DNA of 64,000 nucleotides from Chitinophaga lutea (lineage in GTDB: Bacteria > Bacteroidota > Bacteroidia > Chitinophagales > Chitinophagaceae), in assembly GCF_003813775.1 (NCBI RefSeq), contig NZ_RPDH01000002.1, positions 2,294,001-2,358,000 of the forward strand. Direction: 5' to 3'. Under the pieces are notes generated by a model. It worked only from the letters and a program-made list of their open reading frames with translations, had not been told where the DNA came from and did not search any database. The position numbers and the translations under genes were made by a program. The number at the start of each line of letters is the position of its first letter. Position 1 is the first letter of the stretch. This document shows, piece after piece, positions 63,989-64,000 of this stretch.

Positions 63989-64000
63989 GGTTCGCTGTGC

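Overview
The window looks like a chromosomal segment from a Bacteroidota bacterium, most likely a Chitinophagaceae member close to Chitinophaga. This is inferred from TAnnTTTG promoter elements (several with a TTG exactly 19 bases upstream), SusC/SusD and PorV genes, a type IX sorting domain, an E1 alpha-beta fusion and a single long S10-spc-alpha cluster. I see no tRNA, rRNA, CRISPR array, insertion sequence or phage gene.

Layout. 1-9.2 kb: the 3' part of an amino-acid permease, yebC, an array of ~121-bp tandem repeats abutting a 2-hydroxyacid dehydrogenase, a small zinc-ribbon gene, a DinD/BRO-N-like small gene behind a DnaJ-family gene, a fused 2-oxoacid dehydrogenase E1, and a DUF1573 protein. 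9.3-13.3 kb: an aminotransferase, an AT-rich gap with two candidate small RNAs, carA and a zinc-ribbon membrane protein. 13.4-30.6 kb: thirty genes, rpsJ to rplQ, all on the minus strand, with internal promoters (rplX, infA) and terminators (after secY, map and rplQ).

30.7-43.6 kb: the usual neighbours of S10 (fusA, then rpsG-rpsL) remain on the same strand and in the ancestral order, but they are separated by two blocks of mostly plus-strand envelope genes. The first holds a double TonB-C protein, a beta-barrel, a PQQ-type sugar dehydrogenase and a lipoprotein. The second is a four-gene operon: a type IX-sorted small protein, PorV, a small secreted protein and a 964-residue collagen-like protein. 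The promoters of rpsJ, fusA and rpsL share a conserved start region, which suggests coordinate control despite the separation.

43.7-47.8 kb: a possibly leaderless small gene, a long inverted repeat, branched-chain aminotransferase, and a plus-strand run of hypothetical gene, rdgB, thioesterase and nitroreductase. 47.8-64 kb: a minus-strand carbohydrate region. SusC, SusD, N-acetylneuraminate lyase, a mutarotase-Na+ symporter fusion and sialidase form a sialic-acid utilisation locus. After a hairpin come a GH125 alpha-mannosidase, a PadR regulator with a palindromic site, glycerol kinase and glycerol-3-phosphate dehydrogenase. A FadR-type GntR regulator at the right edge probably controls the locus through a GT-N3-AC palindrome at the susC promoter. 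All functional statements rest on reading motifs by eye; no database search was possible.
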